Shown here in pieces: positions 6,478 through 10,219 of a stretch of 10,219 nt of DNA. Under the pieces are notes generated by a model that saw nothing but the letters and a program-made list of their open reading frames with translations, made no database searches and was not told where the DNA came from. This DNA comes from an uncultured Clostridia bacterium (lineage in GTDB: Bacteria > Bacillota > Clostridia > Oscillospirales > CAG-272). Position numbers and translations under genes: made by a program. The stretch covers positions 1 to 10,219 of the forward strand of contig CANTEM010000031.1 in the NCBI GenBank assembly GCA_947652805.1. Reading direction: 5' to 3'. Position 1 is the first letter of the stretch. The number at the start of each line of letters is the position of its first letter.

Positions 6478-8337
6478 ATGTGCGGATTTGTTGGCTTTAC
6501 AGGTCAGATTGTAAATAGAGAACAGGTACTCCGGAAAATGGCGGACAGGATTATCCACCGAGGACCGGATATGGAGGGCTATCACATCGGCGGGGACAAT
6601 CCGCAAAGCAGCATCGCCTTGGGGTTCCGTCGGCTCAGCATCATTGACCTGGCGGACGGCGCCCAGCCTATGTATAATGAAGACGGCACCGTTGTTGTGG
6701 TTTACAACGGAGAAATATATAATTTTATGGAGCTGCGTCAGGAGCTCATCTCCCGGGGACATGTATTTAAAACCCGCTGTGATACAGAAGTGGTTCTTCA
6801 CGGATTTGAAGAATGGGGCGAGCATTTGGCGTCCCGCCTGCGGGGCATGTTTGCATTTGCCGTGTGGGACATGAAAACAAACACCCTGTACGGCGCAAGG
6901 GATCCCTTTGGTATCAAGCCCTACTATTATTCTCTTCTCCCGGGGGGTGATCTTCTTTTCGGGTCGGAGATCAAAAGCTTGCTGGAGCATCCTGCTTTTC
7001 GCAGGCAGGTCAATCCGGATGCCCTGCGCCCGTATCTAACCTTCCAGTACAGCGCCATGGAGGAAACCTTCTTCAAAGGCACCTATAAGCTTCCTGCTGC
7101 CCATTGGTTTATATTTCAAAACGGTCAGATGCATGTGGAGCGGTACTGGGATGTGGACTTTTCCAAAAAGACGGACAAATCCTTTGCTGCGTGCGCCGAA
7201 GAGATTGACGCGCGGGTGCGGGAGTCTGTGGCTGCCCACCGGATCAGCGATGTAAAGGTCGGTTCCTTTTTGTCCGGCGGTGTGGATTCCAGCTATATCA
7301 CCGCCTGTCTTATGCCCAACGATACCTTTTCCGTGGGCTTCAATCCCGGGGGAGAAACCGGGGTGAAATTTGATGAAACCAGCGAAGCGGGAGAGCTGTC
7401 GAAACGGCTTGATATCCAAAACTGGCGGGAGCTGCTGGAAGGAGATCAATGTCTCGCGGCATTCGCCGATATTCAGTATCATATGGACGAGCCCCAGTCG
7501 AATCCCTCTTCCGTACCACTGTATTTCCTGTCCCAGCTTGCCAGCAGGCACGTGACCGTAGTGCTGTCCGGAGAAGGGGCGGATGAAATATACGGCGGCT
7601 ATGAGTGGTATGACGAAGTAGGCGCAATGCGGAAATATAAAAAACTTCCCGGATGTTTGCGCCGGGGCGCTGCGGGCATTGCTGCCCGGATGCCTTATTT
7701 CCGCGGCCGCGAATTTATCATCAAAGGAAGCGGCAGACCGGAGGATTGGTTCATCGGGCAGGCGCTGGTGTTCCCGGAAGATGAAGCGTTTGATATTCTT
7801 AAACCTGCATACCGTACCGGTCCTTCTGCCAGAGAAGTTGCCGCACCGATATACGATCGGGTACAGGGATTGTCGGAACTGGAGAAAAAGCAGTATCTGG
7901 ATCTCAATTTGTGGCTGCCCGGGGATATTTTGCTGAAAGCGGATAAAATGAGCATGGCACATTCCATAGAGCTGCGGGTGCCTTATCTGGATCGGCTGGT
8001 TATGGAGGAAGCGGCATCCTATCCGGCTGCCTATAAAATTGCAGGGGATACAAAAGCGGTACTCCGTGCGGCTGCCAATAGAACCCTGCCGGACGAATGG
8101 GCCAACCGGAAGAAAAAAGGATTTCCTGTGCCCATTGCAAAATGGCTGGAGGATGAACAGTTTTCAGCGGTTGTAAAAAAGAGCTTTTCCTCTGATGTGG
8201 CAGCCCAGTATTTCCAGCAGGACAAGCTGTGCGCACTGCTGAATGATCCGGCGCATAACCGGCGCAAAATCTGGACAGCGTATACATTTCTTGTATGGCA
8301 CGACCAATTTTTTGAAAGCCCCCGGTATGCCAAATAA
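6478..8337 (+). CDS. asnB: Asparagine synthetase, glutamine-hydrolysing (possible wall D-Asp amidotransferase)
   Basis: This 619-residue protein is a complete two-domain class-II amidotransferase. The N-terminal glutaminase has the catalytic Cys2 (MCGFVGF), R51/R52 with LSIIDL, YNGEIYN (76-82), and CDTEV (101-105). The C-terminal ATP-pyrophosphatase synthetase domain has the P-loop SGGVDSS (266-272) and SGEGADEIYGGY (364-375), with KADKMSMAHSIELRVPYLD further on. By family it makes asparagine from aspartate, glutamine and ATP. Relatives, however, amidate cell-wall precursors (AsnH on D-Asp in Lactococcus, LtsA and Bacillus AsnB on diaminopimelate). Here it sits 15 bp before a D-aspartate-ligase-like gene, which favours a wall role; that is inference. 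GGAAGGGG (6464-6471) precedes the ATG, and Cys2 fixes the start since this cysteine must be exposed. Confidence 0.93.
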   Translation: MCGFVGFTGQIVNREQVLRKMADRIIHRGPDMEGYHIGGDNPQSSIALGFRRLSIIDLADGAQPMYNEDGTVVVVYNGEIYNFMELRQELISRGHVFKTRCDTEVVLHGFEEWGEHLASRLRGMFAFAVWDMKTNTLYGARDPFGIKPYYYSLLPGGDLLFGSEIKSLLEHPAFRRQVNPDALRPYLTFQYSAMEETFFKGTYKLPAAHWFIFQNGQMHVERYWDVDFSKKTDKSFAACAEEIDARVRESVAAHRISDVKVGSFLSGGVDSSYITACLMPNDTFSVGFNPGGETGVKFDETSEAGELSKRLDIQNWRELLEGDQCLAAFADIQYHMDEPQSNPSSVPLYFLSQLASRHVTVVLSGEGADEIYGGYEWYDEVGAMRKYKKLPGCLRRGAAGIAARMPYFRGREFIIKGSGRPEDWFIGQALVFPEDEAFDILKPAYRTGPSAREVAAPIYDRVQGLSELEKKQYLDLNLWLPGDILLKADKMSMAHSIELRVPYLDRLVMEEAASYPAAYKIAGDTKAVLRAAANRTLPDEWANRKKKGFPVPIAKWLEDEQFSAVVKKSFSSDVAAQYFQQDKLCALLNDPAHNRRKIWTAYTFLVWHDQFFESPRYAK

Positions 8338-8355
8338 AAGGGAGAATTTATTTTG
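8335..8355 (+). promoter_or_regulatory. Ribosome binding site and TTG start of the ATP-grasp gene
   Basis: AAAAGGGAG (8336-8344) overlaps the asnB stop codon and lies 8 nt before a TTG at 8353. There is no ATG in frame until about residue 57 of the product, which would remove the conserved N terminus. TTG is therefore the likely start, and translation is probably coupled to asnB. Confidence 0.75.
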
Positions 8356-9585
8356 AATAAGAAAGAAATCATTCCGGTCCTTCTCGGAGCGGATCTGAAT
8401 TGTTATAATTTAGCGAGAGCCTTTCATGAGGCGTACGGCGTTGTCTCCTATGCCTTTGGACGGTATGAGATATCTGCAACCAAATATTCCAAAATCATCC
8501 GTTTTACCACTGTGCCGGATATGGACGACGAAACGGTGATGCTGCGTGTCCTCACGGATTTTGCCGACGCTCATCCGGATGCACAGCTGTATCTGTTCGG
8601 CTGCACGGACGATTATGCAGCCATGATCATTCGCCGGCGGGCAGAACTGCCCCGGTATATTGCGGCGTGTCCCGATGCGGCACTGTATGAATCCCTGCAA
8701 AAGAAAGCGGCGTTTTATCAGGTGTGCGATCAGTATGGAATTCCGTATCCGGATACGGTGGTGCTGGACGAGACTCCCAATGCAGCGCAGGTTACAGAAG
8801 AAGCGCTGGGCTTTGCCTATCCCATTATCGTAAAGCCTTCCTCCAGTGTGGATTACTGGAAATATCCCTTTGACGGGATGAAAAAGGTGTATATTGCAAA
8901 GGATCCTGCCGATACGGTAAAGATCATCGGGGAGATTTACAAATCCGGTTATCCGGACAAAATGATCCTGCAAAAGCTGATCCCCGGGGGGGACAGCGAA
9001 ATGCGGGTACTCACCGCCTTTTCCGATGAGACGGGAAAGGTGCGCGCCATGTGTCTGGGACACACCATGATCGAGGAACATACCCCCAAGGGGTTGGGAA
9101 ATCACGCTGCAATCGTAACGGAGCCAGTGGCAGCATTTCCTGTTGCGGAAAACATCAAAAATATGCTGGAAGCCATCGGATATACCGGATTTTCCAACTT
9201 TGATATCAAGCATGCCGGCGGCGGAGATTATCGGGTATTTGAAATCAATCTGCGGCAGGGCAGAAGCAATTACTATGTTACCGGCAGCGGGATGAATATT
9301 GCCCGGCTTGCCGTTGAAAAATGGCAGGACGGCGGCACGGACTGCGCGATGCAGGAAACCGCTGCGTTCTGGCATCACGTGCCTGCGGGTGTGGCTTATC
9401 GGTATACAGAGGATAAGGCACTGGTACAGCGGGCAAAGGAATTGAAACGAAAAGGGAAATCCACCTGCTCCTTACAGTATCCGTACGATTTGCGGGGCAA
9501 TATCCTGCGCCGTTTGTGTGTGATGGAACAGCTGCGCCGGCAGAGAGGGAAATTCCGCAAATATTATCCGAAGCAGGAGAGATAA
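8353..9585 (+). CDS. ATP-grasp ligase, probable D-aspartate ligase of peptidoglycan crossbridge synthesis
   Basis: The 410-residue protein resembles the D-aspartate ligases (Aslfm of Enterococcus faecium, AslA of Lactococcus). These activate D-Asp with ATP and join it to the side-chain amine of residue 3 in the UDP-MurNAc-pentapeptide stem. The N-terminal IIPVLLGADLNCYNLARAFH (6-25) is the signature I recall for these enzymes. The ATP-grasp fold shows in KPSSS (161-165), QKLIPGGDSEMRVL (207-220), GYTGFSNFDIK (276-286) and the metal/ATP-binding FEINLRQGRSNYY (296-308). The length is close to Aslfm. The operon context, between an asparagine synthetase and an aspartate racemase, supports the call strongly. 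It is cytoplasmic, with no membrane helix. Another ATP-grasp carboxylate-amine ligase remains possible. Such a ligase would imply Lys- or Orn-type stems, which is not visible here. Confidence 0.75.
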   Translation: MNKKEIIPVLLGADLNCYNLARAFHEAYGVVSYAFGRYEISATKYSKIIRFTTVPDMDDETVMLRVLTDFADAHPDAQLYLFGCTDDYAAMIIRRRAELPRYIAACPDAALYESLQKKAAFYQVCDQYGIPYPDTVVLDETPNAAQVTEEALGFAYPIIVKPSSSVDYWKYPFDGMKKVYIAKDPADTVKIIGEIYKSGYPDKMILQKLIPGGDSEMRVLTAFSDETGKVRAMCLGHTMIEEHTPKGLGNHAAIVTEPVAAFPVAENIKNMLEAIGYTGFSNFDIKHAGGGDYRVFEINLRQGRSNYYVTGSGMNIARLAVEKWQDGGTDCAMQETAAFWHHVPAGVAYRYTEDKALVQRAKELKRKGKSTCSLQYPYDLRGNILRRLCVMEQLRRQRGKFRKYYPKQER

Positions 9586-9612
9586 CAGGGCAAAGGGGAA
9601 AGAGGATTGCAT

Positions 9613-10053
9613 ATGGAAAAAAAGCCGCTGCTGGGTATTTTAGGGGGGCTGGGTCCCATGTCCAGTGTGTATTTTTATGAGCTGATCACCGCCCATACGG
9701 ATGCCCGGCGGGATCAGGAGCATATTGATATTATTCTTTCCTCCCGCGCTTCCACACCGGACCGGACAGATTATATTATCGGAAAAAGCGGGGAAAGTCC
9801 CCTGCCGTATATGATTGAGGACGCACTGCGCATGGAGGCATACGGGGCGGACGCAATCGTGATTCCCTGTAATACGGCGCATTATTTTCTGGATGAGGTG
9901 CGCCGCAGGGTCCATGTCCCTGTTCCAAGCATAATTGAAGAGACTGCGCAGTATATAAAACAGTGTGGATATAAAAAAGCGGGTATTATGGCTGTAAACG
10001 AGATTATGGATTACATGGCTACAGGCACTAAAACCCATTGTGTAAATATGTAA
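9613..10053 (+). pseudogene. Aspartate/glutamate racemase family, C-terminally truncated
   Basis: The first 127 residues match the amino-acid racemase family that converts L-Asp to D-Asp without a cofactor. LLGILGGLGPMSS (6-18) is the N-terminal signature and VIPCNTAHYF (83-92) holds the first catalytic cysteine, C86. Family members run to about 230-240 residues and need a second cysteine in the C-terminal half. This reading frame stops at 146, just after KKAGIMA, where the usual MATDGT-type segment is replaced by unrelated residues. A fragment MATGTKT appears at 135-141, as if that segment was displaced and damaged. The ATG at 9613 has GGGGAAAGAGG (9595-9605) upstream and begins about 27 bp after the ligase stop. 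It is almost certainly inactive, unless a short product has another role. Confidence 0.82.
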
Positions 10054-10219
10054 GAGCCTGCCAGTACCTTAGAATTTTCCGATCTTTAGGTGTTTAGAAA
10101 ACAGGTTGTACTGATCCTGTAGATTTATCCTTTATCAAGGATAGAAAGGTAAGATGAAATGGAACTTGGCTCTTTGCTTTAATGCTTGCTTTTCCTTCTT
10201 TTGTGCTTTCTTTTCTTCC
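10054..10219. other. AT-richer sequence, probable edge of inserted DNA
   Basis: This stretch is visibly AT-richer than the rest of the window and directly follows the truncated racemase. It holds two perfect small hairpins, ACAGG/CCTGT (10101-10120) and ATCCTT/AAGGAT (10127-10142). On the minus strand two frames are open from the window edge. One ends at 10135 and gives a Lys/Gln-rich tail finishing AKFHFILPFYP. The other ends at 10094 and gives a 41-residue Ser/Lys-rich tail. Either could be the C terminus of a gene running in from the right; I recognise neither. An insertion sequence or other mobile element is the simplest explanation, but no terminal inverted repeat can be checked. Confidence 0.4.

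Noticed and set aside
7036..7962. Long antisense open frame (308 codons) opposite asnB
   Set aside because: The plus strand encodes an intact asparagine synthetase with all catalytic motifs; the antisense product has no recognisable motif.

Overview
The window reads as chromosomal DNA of a Gram-positive anaerobe of the class Clostridia, probably near the Oscillospiraceae/Ruminococcaceae. This is inferred from the moderate GC, consensus sigma-A promoters, strong AAGGAGG-type ribosome sites, a DUF1836 regulator, a YuaF/flotillin operon, and a hairpin-rich intergenic repeat of a type I recall from clostridial genomes. No species can be named from the sequence alone.

Positions 1-4166 hold a four-gene plus-strand operon behind a repeat remnant. 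In order these are a DUF1836 protein with a MerR-like helix-turn-helix, an NfeD/YuaF-like membrane protein, an unrecognised three-helix membrane protein, and a FloT-like flotillin. They look co-transcribed from a promoter at 167-195, whose spacer carries a TCACA-N6-TGTGA dyad. The operon ends in a strong bidirectional terminator (4139-4166). The 3' untranslated stretch before it can fold into a hairpin plus a three-way junction.

Positions 4172-6094 hold a family 4 uracil-DNA glycosylase on the minus strand, convergent with flotillin. It is divergent from a mannitol-1-phosphate 5-dehydrogenase gene that has its own near-consensus promoter and no mannitol transport genes nearby. Positions 6095-6434 carry no gene. 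They hold a 171-bp MITE-like inverted-repeat element, flanked by what may be the decayed ends of an older copy.

Positions 6478-10053 hold a second plus-strand operon: a glutamine-dependent asparagine synthetase, an ATP-grasp ligase closely resembling the D-aspartate ligases of peptidoglycan crossbridge synthesis, and an aspartate racemase. Together they could make D-Asp, attach it to the wall precursor and amidate it to D-Asn. The racemase breaks off after about residue 127, before its second catalytic cysteine. The AT-richer sequence that follows looks like the edge of inserted DNA continuing past the window, so the D-Asp supply step encoded here is probably broken.
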